Below, piece by piece: positions 54,175 through 63,853 of a DNA stretch of 64,000 nt. This DNA is from an uncultured Cedecea sp. (GTDB lineage: Bacteria; Pseudomonadota; Gammaproteobacteria; Enterobacterales; Enterobacteriaceae), in assembly GCF_947498825.1 (NCBI RefSeq), contig NZ_CANMLV010000001.1:434001-498000 (forward strand), in the 5' to 3' direction. The number at the start of each line of letters is the position of its first letter. Positions within the stretch are counted from its first letter, which is position 1. The notes beneath the pieces were generated by a model, which was given only the letters and a program-made list of their open reading frames with translations, was not told the origin of the DNA and did no database searches. A program made the position numbers and the translations under genes.

Positions 54175-54755
54175 CTTCCGTTTTCCCTGGATTCAATACG
54201 CTCTATATAGTCTTCGCAAATCGCCAGAACATCAGGATTCGAGAGATAGTTCATATGTCCGCAGTGTACTTTTAAGTCAACTTTACGGAAGTAAAATCTT
54301 GATAGCCAGTCCTGGTGACCCTGAATCAAAATATGTCGGCAGGCCGGCCGCTTTCTGGCCACCGCGCCATAGGCAATAATCGTAGTCGAGGCCATCACTT
54401 CAGAAGATAAATCCAGATTATTAAATAACTCTAACCCACAGCTTCCGGCAAGCAGTACCGTCTGCGGTGCCTGAGTCAATAACTCTGTCACGCAACGCTG
54501 ATAACGCGCCCGAAATTGACGATTACGGGACGTGAAATAGTCACGGCTGTTATAGAAGCTTGCAGTGAGTAAGCCCGGTGACGGAATACCCGTCAACGCC
54601 CCGGTTTCGCAGACATATGGAAAATTGAGACTCACCAGCCGGCGCTGTGGCCGAGCCAGCTTACTGATAAATGCTGACTGCAGCGGGCTCAGCTGAGCAT
54701 GGCCCGGCTGACTGCGTCCGGTGATATACGCTATTTGTAAAGAGACCGGATTCAT
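54171..54755 (-). CDS. Protein of unknown function in the lipid operon
   Basis: I do not recognise this 194-residue protein. It has no signal peptide or membrane helix. It contains TVLLAGSCGLELFNNLDL (about residue 105), which resembles a nucleophile-elbow-like turn (GSCG), and repeated basic stretches. An alpha/beta-hydrolase or acyl-transfer role is conceivable, but no complete triad can be assigned. ATGA overlaps on both sides tie it to the glycosyltransferases. Confidence 0.75.
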   Translation of the reverse strand: MNPVSLQIAYITGRSQPGHAQLSPLQSAFISKLARPQRRLVSLNFPYVCETGALTGIPSPGLLTASFYNSRDYFTSRNRQFRARYQRCVTELLTQAPQTVLLAGSCGLELFNNLDLSSEVMASTTIIAYGAVARKRPACRHILIQGHQDWLSRFYFRKVDLKVHCGHMNYLSNPDVLAICEDYIERIESRENGR

Positions 54756-55870
54756 CGTGAAATAAAATGATTGTTATTGAACACCCGATAACGCCGTGTA
54801 CGCCAGATAATGGTGCGGTTACATACAGCATGAAGGAGATGTAGCGGTTGCAATAGTTCTGAAATTAGCGACAACAAGGGGCGAGATTGAATATCCGTCG
54901 TCAAAGCTTGTTGCACCTTCCGTAGAGCCAGGTGGCGTATCATCAGGCATGCCAGAACCCCCCAGGGATGTGAGACAGCCATCAATAGTACTCCCCATAA
55001 CAACAGGGGATGCAAACCTTGCAGTAAAAAAATCATCAGTTTGATCTTGAATGATTTCTCCCGCAGTAAGAGTGTGGCAAATAAGAACCAGCGATGCATT
55101 TGTTGCCAGTATTTTTTACCACTGGCTAAATCAGTATGCATTTTTACCAGCGCAATACTCTGCGTCAGCCGAATTTGATGTTTATCCAGTAGAGAAGCCA
55201 GAGCCAGATCGTCCGTCAAATCATGCTGAATATGGGCGAAACCCTCTACCTTTTCCAGCGTTTGGCGAGTTAGCGCATAGCACATACCATTGATGGTTAA
55301 CGGTGGAAGATAAGACAACAAAGGCAGATAAGTCAGCGCTGAATTGTCATTCACAAACTGCGCGAGTAGTGCCGCATAACGCTCTTTACTGGCAGCATAA
55401 TAGGGCAAGGCAGTCACCAAATTATCTGCACCAACTTCGCTGATAAGCCGAGTAAATGCTGCCGGAGAGAGTATCGCATCGTCATCCAGCACCAAAATAA
55501 TGTTATTACTGGCTTCCTGCCAGGCCCGTTCCAGTTTAAAAGCCTTCGGATTTACGCCCTGCGGCGCAGCCGGACAGGAGATAATATTAATATTTCGCGG
55601 CGCCAGCTGCTGCTTTATCTGGTTAACGGTCATCTTTGCGACCGCATCGTCATCATCAATCAGCCAGATAAAATCGGCCTGTTCAAGCGCCATAACATTT
55701 TCCTTTAAAGTGGCCCCCAGTGTCGGATCACCACTTAAAATAGGCTGTAAAATCGTTACCCGTTGCGATAATGGCTGGGCGGCAGACCACTTTTCTTTGC
55801 GGATAATTCCCAACGTTAATACAACTTTTAACAGTAATATCCCCAGCCAGCTAGCAACAAGGATCAACAT
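54752..55870 (-). CDS. Membrane glycosyltransferase similar to ceramide glucosyltransferase / HpnI (GT21-like)
   Basis: 372 residues from the ATG at 55870, which overlaps the end of the upstream gene and has GGAG upstream. An N-terminal helix (residues 1-20), a GT-A catalytic domain and C-terminal helices (about 275-330) are predicted. The processive-type signature D1-D2-D3-(Q/R)xxRW of ceramide glucosyltransferases is present: LIDDDDA, VLDDDAI, HDLTDDLALA and QQMHRW. HpnI (hopanoid) and ceramide glucosyltransferases share this pattern. It likely transfers a sugar to a membrane lipid acceptor. Confidence 0.87.
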   Translation of the reverse strand: MLILVASWLGILLLKVVLTLGIIRKEKWSAAQPLSQRVTILQPILSGDPTLGATLKENVMALEQADFIWLIDDDDAVAKMTVNQIKQQLAPRNINIISCPAAPQGVNPKAFKLERAWQEASNNIILVLDDDAILSPAAFTRLISEVGADNLVTALPYYAASKERYAALLAQFVNDNSALTYLPLLSYLPPLTINGMCYALTRQTLEKVEGFAHIQHDLTDDLALASLLDKHQIRLTQSIALVKMHTDLASGKKYWQQMHRWFLFATLLLREKSFKIKLMIFLLQGLHPLLLWGVLLMAVSHPWGVLACLMIRHLALRKVQQALTTDIQSRPLLSLISELLQPLHLLHAVCNRTIIWRTRRYRVFNNNHFISR

Positions 55871-56835
55871 TGATTTTGCTCCAGGTAATATTGAATGAAT
55901 CTGTCCAGCCCGTCTGACAAGGTACAAGAAGGCGGACCGAAGTCCGCGAGCGCTGCGCGCACATCGAGTGTTTTTGAATAACCAAAGACACCAACACCAA
56001 AACGGGTTATCGGCGGCATTTTTTTTATGCCCAGTAATCGATATCCCCCCTCAATCAGCCGGGCAATCAGCATCAATTGTTTCACTGATATCTGCCTTTT
56101 TGGCGCAGGCAGATTAAAACGCTCAAGCACCTCTTGCAGGAAGCGATTTATTTCAACCGGCTCGGCGTTAGAAAGGTTGTACACCCTTCTTAACTTCGGC
56201 AATGTCGCCGCTTGCAGGAGATAATCGCACAGTGTTTCAACCGGCATAATATCCCCCTGAGCGGGCATATCCGGTGACGTTAATATCGGTAGTTGCTTGT
56301 TACGCGCAGCCTTAAGGAGTGGCGGAAATAGCAGGTTATCACCGACGCCAAAAACCGCGCAGGGACGTAATATCGTCTTCTTTCCCTGATAAGCTTGCAC
56401 CCTCTTTTCACCCTCATATTTACTGCGGGCATATTCATTGGCGAAATCCGGGCCGGGAGTATGTTGTTCTGTAAGGCCAAGCTGATGCTGGTAGCGGTAA
56501 TAAACGGCTGCTGTAGAGAGGTAGATCAGTCGTGGATGACCTCGCTTTCGGCAAAAATGAATAACCTGTTCAGTCGTCAGGACATTATCGCGCCAGTACT
56601 CTGCACGGCTTCCCCATGGCCCCGCTTTACCTGCGGCATGAATCACCACATCCGGAGCAAAATCCAGGGTGTCTAAATCAGCTAAATCAAGCTGAAAATA
56701 ACGCATACCCGTGAGGGATTTTGGGCGTGGGCGTCTTCCGACACCCAGCAATTCGAGATTATTATGTCCGGCAAAACGACGCAGAAAAGCCTGACCAATA
56801 AAGCCCGATGCGCCTGTTATGACGATGTTTATCAT
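55864..56835 (-). CDS. NAD-dependent epimerase/3beta-HSD-like dehydrogenase
   Basis: Extended short-chain dehydrogenase, 323 residues. The Rossmann motif is GASGFIG (residues 8-14), and the catalytic YARSK (Y-x-x-x-K) lies near residue 138 with the upstream STAAVYY serine. The substrate domain has LRPCAVFGVGDNLLFPPLL. It is related to the enzyme at 62846-63853, with several blocks shared (ITGASGFIG, AAGKAGPWGS, NAEPVEINRFLQ). It could reduce a keto group on a lipid chain or modify a sugar nucleotide. The first seems more likely from the similarity to 3beta-HSD proteins. Confidence 0.88.
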   Translation of the reverse strand: MINIVITGASGFIGQAFLRRFAGHNNLELLGVGRRPRPKSLTGMRYFQLDLADLDTLDFAPDVVIHAAGKAGPWGSRAEYWRDNVLTTEQVIHFCRKRGHPRLIYLSTAAVYYRYQHQLGLTEQHTPGPDFANEYARSKYEGEKRVQAYQGKKTILRPCAVFGVGDNLLFPPLLKAARNKQLPILTSPDMPAQGDIMPVETLCDYLLQAATLPKLRRVYNLSNAEPVEINRFLQEVLERFNLPAPKRQISVKQLMLIARLIEGGYRLLGIKKMPPITRFGVGVFGYSKTLDVRAALADFGPPSCTLSDGLDRFIQYYLEQNQC

Positions 56836-57947
56836 GGAGGGGAAATATCCTCAAGCTGCTGCGGATTAACGCCCATCTGTTTCAGAAACTGTTGTTGTAA
56901 CTGTAACAACTCCGTCAGACTTATCTTTTGGTAGTCAATATTAAAACGCGTCGCTATCTGTGTAATCAACTGACTTAATGCCGGATAATGGCGATGATGC
57001 CAGTTGGGAAAGAGATGATGCGTCAGATGTAAATTAGCGCCCCCCAGCCAGTAGCCCAGCCAGGCCGGTCGTGCTTGCCAGTCGAAGGTGGTCGTGAAAA
57101 CATGCTGATACCAGCTATGCGGCATATTTCCCGCAGCCGGCGGCTCAAAGAAATGTGATTTTGCCCAATGGGTACCAACAATCAACATCACAAACAGTAA
57201 CGATGACACCATCTGGGATAACAAGTAGATAATCAATAAGGTGGAGAAACTGAACTCAGCAGACAACACATAAGCGGGGATAACCAGAGCCAGCAAAAAA
57301 TGCAGACTTTTACTGATAAGAAAAACAGTCCAGCCCTTCAGACCCCGCATCGCCATTTTCGCTGTTACTCTGGTCTGTCCGGCCCTGTCAAGCCAGTCCA
57401 CCAGCCAGATATACCAAGGGAAAGTAAAAGCAGCAATAAACGGCCAGTACCAGTGCTGAAGACGCATAAAAGGCTTCCAGCGCTGAAAAGGTGTCTGACG
57501 TAACAGACCATTCTCATCAATATCCGGATCATAGCCCGCAATGTTGGTATGCGTATGATGAAAAAGAACATGCCGTACTCGCCAACAGTCGGGATCCAGC
57601 CCCAGCGGAATCGACACGACTCGCCCAACAACAGCATTAACCCAGCCAGAGCGAAAGAAAGCATTATGGGAGGTATCGTGAACCACGTTAATCACCAGCA
57701 ACATGGCGCTAAAAATAAATCCCAGATACCAGCAAGACAGTGCTATTACAGAGTGTTGTTGCAGGCTTATCCCGTAACAAGTCAGGCAAATCCCGACCAA
57801 AAAAATCAGTTTGCCGATAGCCCATTTATCAGCAAATCGGCTGTCCTGACGTCTACGCAGATACTGCTGTGCCGCCTGCATCATCGCTTTATGCAACGCT
57901 AAGTCGTCTTTCTGATAAGCCAGCGGGCGTAAGGGAGGCCTGCTCAT
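56832..57947 (-). CDS. Membrane fatty acid desaturase (second)
   Basis: 371-residue integral-membrane diiron desaturase. Histidine boxes are HDTSHN (about residue 90), HVLFHHTHTN (about residue 126) and a third box HLTHHLFPNWHHRHYP (about residue 310). Four membrane helices are predicted in pairs. It is about 40-50% identical by eye to the neighbouring desaturase at 57947-59047. Its start abuts the stop of that gene. It probably introduces a double bond into an acyl chain made by the cluster. Confidence 0.9.
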   Translation of the reverse strand: MSRPPLRPLAYQKDDLALHKAMMQAAQQYLRRRQDSRFADKWAIGKLIFLVGICLTCYGISLQQHSVIALSCWYLGFIFSAMLLVINVVHDTSHNAFFRSGWVNAVVGRVVSIPLGLDPDCWRVRHVLFHHTHTNIAGYDPDIDENGLLRQTPFQRWKPFMRLQHWYWPFIAAFTFPWYIWLVDWLDRAGQTRVTAKMAMRGLKGWTVFLISKSLHFLLALVIPAYVLSAEFSFSTLLIIYLLSQMVSSLLFVMLIVGTHWAKSHFFEPPAAGNMPHSWYQHVFTTTFDWQARPAWLGYWLGGANLHLTHHLFPNWHHRHYPALSQLITQIATRFNIDYQKISLTELLQLQQQFLKQMGVNPQQLEDISPP

Positions 57948-59047
57948 TATTCAGTTTCCTTTACGGGAGGCTGCCCCATTTGCCACAAAAATCTGCGCTG
58001 TCTAACCAAGAGTTCATGATAACTGATACAGCGGTAATCCATGCCATAACGCGTCGCCAGCTCACCAATAATTTCGGCAAGTGCCGGATAATGTCGGTGA
58101 TTGAGCTGCGGAAAAAGATGATGGGTTAAATGATAATTAAGCCCACCAGTAAGATGATGAAGCCAGCGCGGTGAAGTGACCCAATCACAGGCGGTAGCAA
58201 AATTATGGTGATACCAGCCATGGGGCATCTGCTTATTTTCGGGAGCCTCGAAGAACTCGGCCTCAGCCCAGTGCGTGCCGAGTAATAAAAAGACCACCAT
58301 CAGGGAGGCACACATCTGACTGACGAAATAAATCAGGATAACAGCCCACGGCGCAATACCGTGCTGTAGCCCCACAAGCACAGGGATCACCAGCACCAGA
58401 AACAGATGAGCGACTTTACTGCCAATAAAAAGCACCCAACCCTGTTTACCGCGTAATAATTTCTCTTGCCGGAGCGGCGTTTTGTTCAGCCTGTCCCGCC
58501 AGTCAAAAACCCAGGTTATCCATGGCAGTGATAACGCCGCAATCAGTGGCCAGTAAAGATGCTGATAGCGCATATGGCTGCGCCATTGCTGAAAAGGAGA
58601 CTGGCGAAAAATACCATTCTCTTCGGTATCTAAATCGTAAATTTCAATATTGGCATAATGATGATGGAATATAACATGCCGTGCCCGCCAGTAATCAGGA
58701 TCCACCCCCAAAGGTAATGTCACCAGTCGGCCAATAAAACGATTAATAACGGGATGACGGCTGAAGGTATTATGGGAAGCATCATGGTTGACATTCACAT
58801 TCAATAACATCGCCATCATGACAAAAATAAAATAACTGCTGGCAAATAACCACAGCGGGGTACTGCCAAGCATAATGCCATAGCACAGCACGGACAGCAC
58901 AAGAAGCAGTAACGCTTTCCCCCACTGCCAGCCATCAGCATAGGCATGATCATGCCCCAGATATTCTCGTACTGCCTGCTGGAGATGTTGGTGAAAAGCC
59001 TGCTCATTTTCACGAGGATAGTGCAAAGGATCAAGTGTATCAGACAT
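57947..59047 (-). CDS. Membrane fatty acid desaturase (first)
   Basis: 366 residues from the ATG at 59047 (GAGGAA upstream). It has the same architecture as its neighbour: histidine boxes HDASHN, HVIFHHHYAN and HLTHHLFPQLNHRHYP, with paired membrane helices. An in-frame upstream ATG at 59074 is less likely because this one lies inside the sterol-desaturase stop region with good ribosome-site spacing. Two adjacent, diverged desaturases suggest two positions of desaturation in one product. Confidence 0.9.
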   Translation of the reverse strand: MSDTLDPLHYPRENEQAFHQHLQQAVREYLGHDHAYADGWQWGKALLLLVLSVLCYGIMLGSTPLWLFASSYFIFVMMAMLLNVNVNHDASHNTFSRHPVINRFIGRLVTLPLGVDPDYWRARHVIFHHHYANIEIYDLDTEENGIFRQSPFQQWRSHMRYQHLYWPLIAALSLPWITWVFDWRDRLNKTPLRQEKLLRGKQGWVLFIGSKVAHLFLVLVIPVLVGLQHGIAPWAVILIYFVSQMCASLMVVFLLLGTHWAEAEFFEAPENKQMPHGWYHHNFATACDWVTSPRWLHHLTGGLNYHLTHHLFPQLNHRHYPALAEIIGELATRYGMDYRCISYHELLVRQRRFLWQMGQPPVKETE

Positions 59048-60152
59048 CAACAATTCCTCTTCGTCCCCAGCCACACAATACGCTGAGACTATGGAGTATC
59101 AGTGCTGATAATGTGACCAGCCAAAAGCCCTCGTTCCAGCCCAGTCCCACCACCAGTAAGCCCCACAGCATTAGCGTGAGCAAAAACCAGCTCAATACCC
59201 CCCAGCGCTGTCCCTGGGAAATCCCTCCCAGAGCAACCGACCCAAAAGCGAGCAGAATAAATAGTGCAATCTGAGCGAGAGTGACATCCTGATAGCCGTA
59301 ACCATAGAGCTGAATATACCCCAGCACTAAAGAAAATAGCAGCAGCGCCCCACTGACCAGCATCCACGCCGAGGCATAAAACTGCCGTTTTGCGCCCTGG
59401 CCTGTCCCTCCTTTATGCCACAAACGCCAGAAGGGAAGATTACTGGCAATAAAAGGATTATTGCCCGGCTGTTGGCCTTTGACACCATAATGATAAGATT
59501 CGGTGGGTGCGACTTTGAAGGTGCCAAAAAGCTTGTCCCAGAAAATAAAGCTGCCGCCATAATTACTATCAGAGTAAGCGCGATCATTAATATGGTGAAC
59601 CCGATGATGTGTCGGGGTGACAAAAATGTTTTCCAGCCAGCCCAGGTTCGGCTTCACTGATATATGGTTAAAAAACTGCACCGTGTAGTGCAATATTGAC
59701 ACACTCAAAAATACCGTGAGCGGTACCCCAAGCCATGCGAGAACAATAAAGAAAGGAATCGATGTTAATGAAGAATACCAGGAGTTACGTACCCCCAGCG
59801 ATAAATTATAGTGATGCCCCTGATGGTGGACGACGTGTACCGCCCATAAAATAGCCAGTCGATGGTGCAGTCGGTGTAGCCAGTAAAAACCAAAATCCCA
59901 GGCAATAATAGCAAAACACCAGACCCAGACAGGTGAGACTTCAGCAAACAGATTGAGGCTGAAGTGACTGAGCACCAGGCTATAACAGAGAACCTCAAGA
60001 CCACGAAATAGCCAGAGCATAATATGCCCTGAGTTAAGGTTGAAAATAACATCATGCCAGTCAACTGTTTGCTGGCGGGTAAATCTCAGTAACAAGGCCT
60101 CACCCAGCACAAATAACAACATTAGAATGACAGGAACAATTAATTCACTCAT
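59040..60152 (-). CDS. Sterol desaturase / fatty acid hydroxylase superfamily protein
   Basis: 370-residue integral-membrane diiron enzyme. Its three histidine clusters are HRLHH (about residue 93), HVVHHQGHH (about residue 106) and THHRVHH (about residue 182), the pattern of sphingolipid and sterol C-4/alpha hydroxylases. A C-terminal extension after about residue 265 adds four hydrophobic helices. It likely hydroxylates the lipid chain. It overlaps the PAP2 gene by 8 bases upstream and the desaturase gene downstream. Confidence 0.9.
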   Translation of the reverse strand: MSELIVPVILMLLFVLGEALLLRFTRQQTVDWHDVIFNLNSGHIMLWLFRGLEVLCYSLVLSHFSLNLFAEVSPVWVWCFAIIAWDFGFYWLHRLHHRLAILWAVHVVHHQGHHYNLSLGVRNSWYSSLTSIPFFIVLAWLGVPLTVFLSVSILHYTVQFFNHISVKPNLGWLENIFVTPTHHRVHHINDRAYSDSNYGGSFIFWDKLFGTFKVAPTESYHYGVKGQQPGNNPFIASNLPFWRLWHKGGTGQGAKRQFYASAWMLVSGALLLFSLVLGYIQLYGYGYQDVTLAQIALFILLAFGSVALGGISQGQRWGVLSWFLLTLMLWGLLVVGLGWNEGFWLVTLSALILHSLSVLCGWGRRGIVDV

Positions 60153-60753
60153 CAGGCGTCTCCTTCTGCCGATTGATTATCCAGCTCACCAGCATACCCG
60201 CTCCTAATGCCAGTACGACTCCACCGACCAGGTCGATAAACAGATGACGTTTTAACTGCAAAACAGAAAACGCTATCACGCTCCCCCAAAATATAAACGC
60301 CAGGGTCAACAAATACTGCCGGGACTTGGCTATCGCCCATACTGCCAGAAGCGTCAGAGCAACATGCAACGAGGGAAAGCAATTTTGCGCCGAGTCGACG
60401 GAAATTAATTGTTTCAATAGCACAGACGTAATGCCCTGCCCGGTGTCCGGCGGAGTAACAAGGGTCGTTGGCCAGAGTAAATAAATCAGCCCTGCCCCTA
60501 AGGCAGTGAGTTGCATTGAGCGGGCAAGCCAGCGCACTGCTGTTAAAGGTGCCAGAAAATAGCCCGCAGGAATAATCAGAAAGAAAGACAAATAGGCCCA
60601 GATAGCCGATGCTGAAAAGGGTATCTTATTATCAATCCAGGATGGCGTTATTATCTGTCCCGCACCTTGTAAATCATCACTAAAGTGATAAATAACACCG
60701 ACAAATCCCCACCCCAGCAGTAGCTGCCATGCACGATAAAATCCGTTATTCAT
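60145..60753 (-). CDS. PAP2-family membrane phosphatase/phosphotransferase
   Basis: 202 residues, about six membrane helices. The catalytic motifs of PAP2 enzymes are seen as CFPSLHVALTLL (P-S-x-H, His about residue 130) and SVLQLKRHLFIDLVGG (S-x5-R-H-x4-D, about residue 162). Inositolphosphorylceramide-synthase-like PAP2_3 proteins share the FPSLHVA block. It may remove a phosphate from a lipid intermediate or transfer a head group. Coupled by ATGA overlaps. Confidence 0.87.
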   Translation of the reverse strand: MNNGFYRAWQLLLGWGFVGVIYHFSDDLQGAGQIITPSWIDNKIPFSASAIWAYLSFFLIIPAGYFLAPLTAVRWLARSMQLTALGAGLIYLLWPTTLVTPPDTGQGITSVLLKQLISVDSAQNCFPSLHVALTLLAVWAIAKSRQYLLTLAFIFWGSVIAFSVLQLKRHLFIDLVGGVVLALGAGMLVSWIINRQKETPDE

Positions 60754-62036
60754 AAACTGACCTTACGAATAATGCGCCGCCGCTTGCTATCAAATTGCGC
60801 AATGACATTGGCACTTTCCAGCTGCCAGTGCAGTATTTGTGTATCGATACCTTGCTTATCCAGCATTGCGATCAGCGCCTGTTTACTGGTTTCCAGGGCT
60901 TCGAGGGAACAATCAGCAAGCAGGTGCAAGGTTTCAGAGTCCTGCTGAGTCAGGCGGTAATCCGCATTGACAGGCAATGAAATAGCCAGCACACGACTAC
61001 AAAGATCGGCAAAAACAGTCTGCGGCTGCCCGTTAATGTCCGCAAGTATGAGCTGATCGTCCCAGCGTCCCTCAATATGGTGAATAGCCCGAGCCGGGTT
61101 ACCACAAGGACACGCCTCTTCCCTGATAACCAGTACATCATCCAGCCGATAACGGACAATAGGTTGTGTTTCCCGGGTAAAATCGGTAATGACCGGTGTA
61201 AAACGCTGCTTATCCAGCCACTGAGGCTCAATATGCAGAAACTCTTCGTTAAGGTGCAAAGTACCATAGCGACAGGTCGCAGCTAAAAATCCTTCAGTAG
61301 CCTGATAAACCTCACCTACCACGCCGAAGACTTCTGTCAGTAACAGGCGATCCTGGTGCTCCAAAACTTCCGCAACAGAAATAACCTTTTTGACCTGTAA
61401 GCGGACTTCATTCCGCTGTACGCTCAAAGCCAGTTCACGCAGTACCTGGGCCGGAGCAACAATAATCGTCGGAGCCTGTTGTTCTAACACGGGTAAATGG
61501 GAAGAAAAAGACTGAAATAAATCATAGTAAGCGAGGCTCAGCCAGCGATTATTCACGCTCTGGTAGAGGTTATTATTGGCACGTAAAAATAACGCCACAC
61601 GCTCCCCGGCAAACAAACCATCAGGCAGCATTTTAGCCAGCATGCCTCCCGCCCACAGTTGCTGTTCTTCCGGGCTCACAACAAATAATCCCCGCTGACC
61701 GGAAGTACCCGAGGATAATCCAACGCTGAATCTCCCGACCTGACGTGAGAAATCGCGATCTTTCTCGCTTTGCAGTGCGATATCGAGTAGTGGCTGGCTA
61801 CGAAGATGTTGCGTATTCATCTGGTCAAAATGTTTCATCATCAGAGATTTGTCCATTAACGGCCAAGCCGCCATTGGCATATCCTGATAGCGACTAAACC
61901 ATGGACTTTTCGCCAGCACCCGGCGAGTAAAGCATTTTAGCTGTCGCTGCTGATAACGCTCCAAAGCCTCACGACTGGTGAAACGTTGACGTCGAATACG
62001 AAAATAGTGCCACAAGGTGCGGAGTAATGCGGTCAT
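60750..62036 (-). CDS. F390-synthetase/PaaK-like adenylate-forming enzyme
   Basis: 428-residue member of the adenylating superfamily, close to phenylacetate-CoA ligase and coenzyme F390 synthetase. The ATP-binding loop is SSGTSGQRGLFVVSP (about residues 109-123). YQATEGFLAA (about residue 240) and VRYRLDDVL (about residue 295) are further adenylation motifs. A cysteine-rich CPCGNP follows near residue 309. It may activate a long-chain or beta-hydroxy acid as an acyl-adenylate for transfer to CoA or an amine, or for beta-lactone closure as in OleC. The substrate is not evident. Confidence 0.85.
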   Translation of the reverse strand: MTALLRTLWHYFRIRRQRFTSREALERYQQRQLKCFTRRVLAKSPWFSRYQDMPMAAWPLMDKSLMMKHFDQMNTQHLRSQPLLDIALQSEKDRDFSRQVGRFSVGLSSGTSGQRGLFVVSPEEQQLWAGGMLAKMLPDGLFAGERVALFLRANNNLYQSVNNRWLSLAYYDLFQSFSSHLPVLEQQAPTIIVAPAQVLRELALSVQRNEVRLQVKKVISVAEVLEHQDRLLLTEVFGVVGEVYQATEGFLAATCRYGTLHLNEEFLHIEPQWLDKQRFTPVITDFTRETQPIVRYRLDDVLVIREEACPCGNPARAIHHIEGRWDDQLILADINGQPQTVFADLCSRVLAISLPVNADYRLTQQDSETLHLLADCSLEALETSKQALIAMLDKQGIDTQILHWQLESANVIAQFDSKRRRIIRKVSL

Positions 62037-62839
62037 AAATCCCCCTCATGGCAGAGACGGATCTGGCATTTCCCGCCTAACCAGAGCTGGTTAAGCTGAG
62101 CCAAGGTCTGGTAGTAAGCGACCGGATCATCCATCACTAAATTTGCCATACGTGAGGGGCCACGCAGCGTTTGATAGCTGACCGGTGACCAGGCCGCATC
62201 ACTGGCCAGCAATACCCAGCCCTCATCTGTTTCAATAAAGGCACCCCAGTGCCCGGCAGCATGACCGGGTAATGGCACCAGTAAAATTTGCCCCTGGCTG
62301 CCAGGTAATTCGTACCCCTGAGCAAACGGCATCAATTCCGGGGCCAAGGCAACCTGCGTGAATCCCTCAAAAAACGCTAATGCCGTTTCGAAAGTTTCAG
62401 GGATCAGTCCGGGAATAAAGGCCTGTTTTAATGCAGCAATGCCACGCAGATTGCGCGTTTTTTGCCATCCTTCCCCGGAACACATAAACCGAAGAGAGGA
62501 GAAATCACGGAGTCCGGCAACATGGTCAGCATGAAAATGAGAGAGGATAATGCCGTCAATATCCTCCTCCAGATAACCTTGCTCCCGGAGCTGAGCGACC
62601 AGTGATTCTTGTGGGTCAAAATACACCGGTGTCACCTGACGATAGAGCCAGAATAATCCTGAGCGGGTGTAATCCTTAAACCAGTTAGCATAACCCGTAT
62701 CCCACAACCAGCGCTTATCTCCCACTTCCAGCAAATACGCCCGGGCAGGAAATTTACAGACCCGAAAGCCGGCGCCTTTCAAAGCCATACAGCCTGGGTG
62801 AGTACAGTATCCCACTTCAAAAGTGGTTATTTTAGCCAC
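62033..62839 (-). CDS. MBL-fold metallo-hydrolase (lactonase-like)
   Basis: 268 residues. The zinc motif H-x-H-x-D-H is clear in SHFHADHVAGL (about residues 100-110). Later ligands lie in GHAAGHWG (about residue 190) and ASDAAW (about residue 210), an order seen in AiiA-type lactonases and other MBL hydrolases. No signal peptide. In this operon it could act as a thioesterase or lactonase that releases an intermediate. The start overlaps the adenylating enzyme gene downstream (62036). Confidence 0.87.
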   Translation of the reverse strand: MAKITTFEVGYCTHPGCMALKGAGFRVCKFPARAYLLEVGDKRWLWDTGYANWFKDYTRSGLFWLYRQVTPVYFDPQESLVAQLREQGYLEEDIDGIILSHFHADHVAGLRDFSSLRFMCSGEGWQKTRNLRGIAALKQAFIPGLIPETFETALAFFEGFTQVALAPELMPFAQGYELPGSQGQILLVPLPGHAAGHWGAFIETDEGWVLLASDAAWSPVSYQTLRGPSRMANLVMDDPVAYYQTLAQLNQLWLGGKCQIRLCHEGDL

Positions 62840-62845
62840 GACGTC

Positions 62846-63853
62846 TTACTCCCTGACTGAGGTACGTAACCAGTCTCCGGTACGCACGATACTCTCTTCG
62901 AGCGAATAAAGCGGACGATAACCCAGCTCATTAATCGCTCGTTGCGAATCGAGGGTCATATCAAAATAGACCGCACCTACACTATAGCGAGTAAGCATGG
63001 GCTCTTTATCGGTTATTTTCGCTGCCAACTCCATCCCCGCGGCAACCATAGATAACAATCGATAAGGCACCGATTGCAACCTGACACCATAACCGAGTTG
63101 CTGATTCAAAATAGCTTCAACCATCTCAGCCAGCCGCTGCGGCTGCTGATTAGTGATGTTATATATCGCGCCAGAAGGCAGATGCTGCTGCGTGGTTGCC
63201 AGTGACATGGCATGCACGACATTCAGAACGAAGGTTAAGTCAAGCTGCGCCCTGCCCCCGCCCGGCAAGCGCAGTACATTATTTTTACCGCGAATATTCG
63301 CTAACAACCGCGGAATAATCACCCGATCATGTGGGCCAAATAACCCACGTGGTCGCAAAATAATATACTGGGTATCAGGATAGAGTTCGATGGGCTGCAG
63401 CAGCACCTGCTCAGCCGCATACTTACTGTAAGCATAATGGTTTGAAAAACGCCTGGCGCGGTAGGTTTCTGGCAAATTATGATGATGCCGGAAGTCAAAA
63501 TAAACCGCCGGAGAAGAGATATGAATAAAGCGTCTGACGCCTTCACGTCCGGCAACCCTGGCAAGTTTCTCGGTCACCACCACATTGGTCTGGAAAAAGT
63601 CCTCTGCCGTTCCCCAGGGAGAGGACTTAGCCGCACAATGCCAGACGGCATCGCAACCAGCGACCAGCGACAGAAAGGTATCATCTGAACACTGAGTTAA
63701 ATCCAGGGAAATAAAGGTCGCGCCGATCGCCTGTAGTTCTGCACCTGCCAGAGGGTCACGTCCTGTTGCAACAACGTTATGTCCTTGCTCCAGTAACCAT
63801 TGTGTCGCATTACGCCCTAATCCACTGGTTGCGCCAGTCACCAGAATTTTCAT
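62846..63853 (-). CDS. NAD-dependent dehydrogenase of the 3beta-HSD/OleD type
   Basis: 335-residue extended SDR. Rossmann motif GATSGLG (residues 7-13), catalytic YAYSK (about residue 143) with ISSPAVYF serine upstream, and LRPRGLFGPHD in the substrate domain. The fold and its position directly after a FabH/OleA-type ketosynthase gene recall OleD, which reduces the 2-alkyl-3-keto acid made by OleA. The ATG overlaps the ketosynthase stop (ATGA). Confidence 0.88.
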   Translation of the reverse strand: MKILVTGATSGLGRNATQWLLEQGHNVVATGRDPLAGAELQAIGATFISLDLTQCSDDTFLSLVAGCDAVWHCAAKSSPWGTAEDFFQTNVVVTEKLARVAGREGVRRFIHISSPAVYFDFRHHHNLPETYRARRFSNHYAYSKYAAEQVLLQPIELYPDTQYIILRPRGLFGPHDRVIIPRLLANIRGKNNVLRLPGGGRAQLDLTFVLNVVHAMSLATTQQHLPSGAIYNITNQQPQRLAEMVEAILNQQLGYGVRLQSVPYRLLSMVAAGMELAAKITDKEPMLTRYSVGAVYFDMTLDSQRAINELGYRPLYSLEESIVRTGDWLRTSVRE

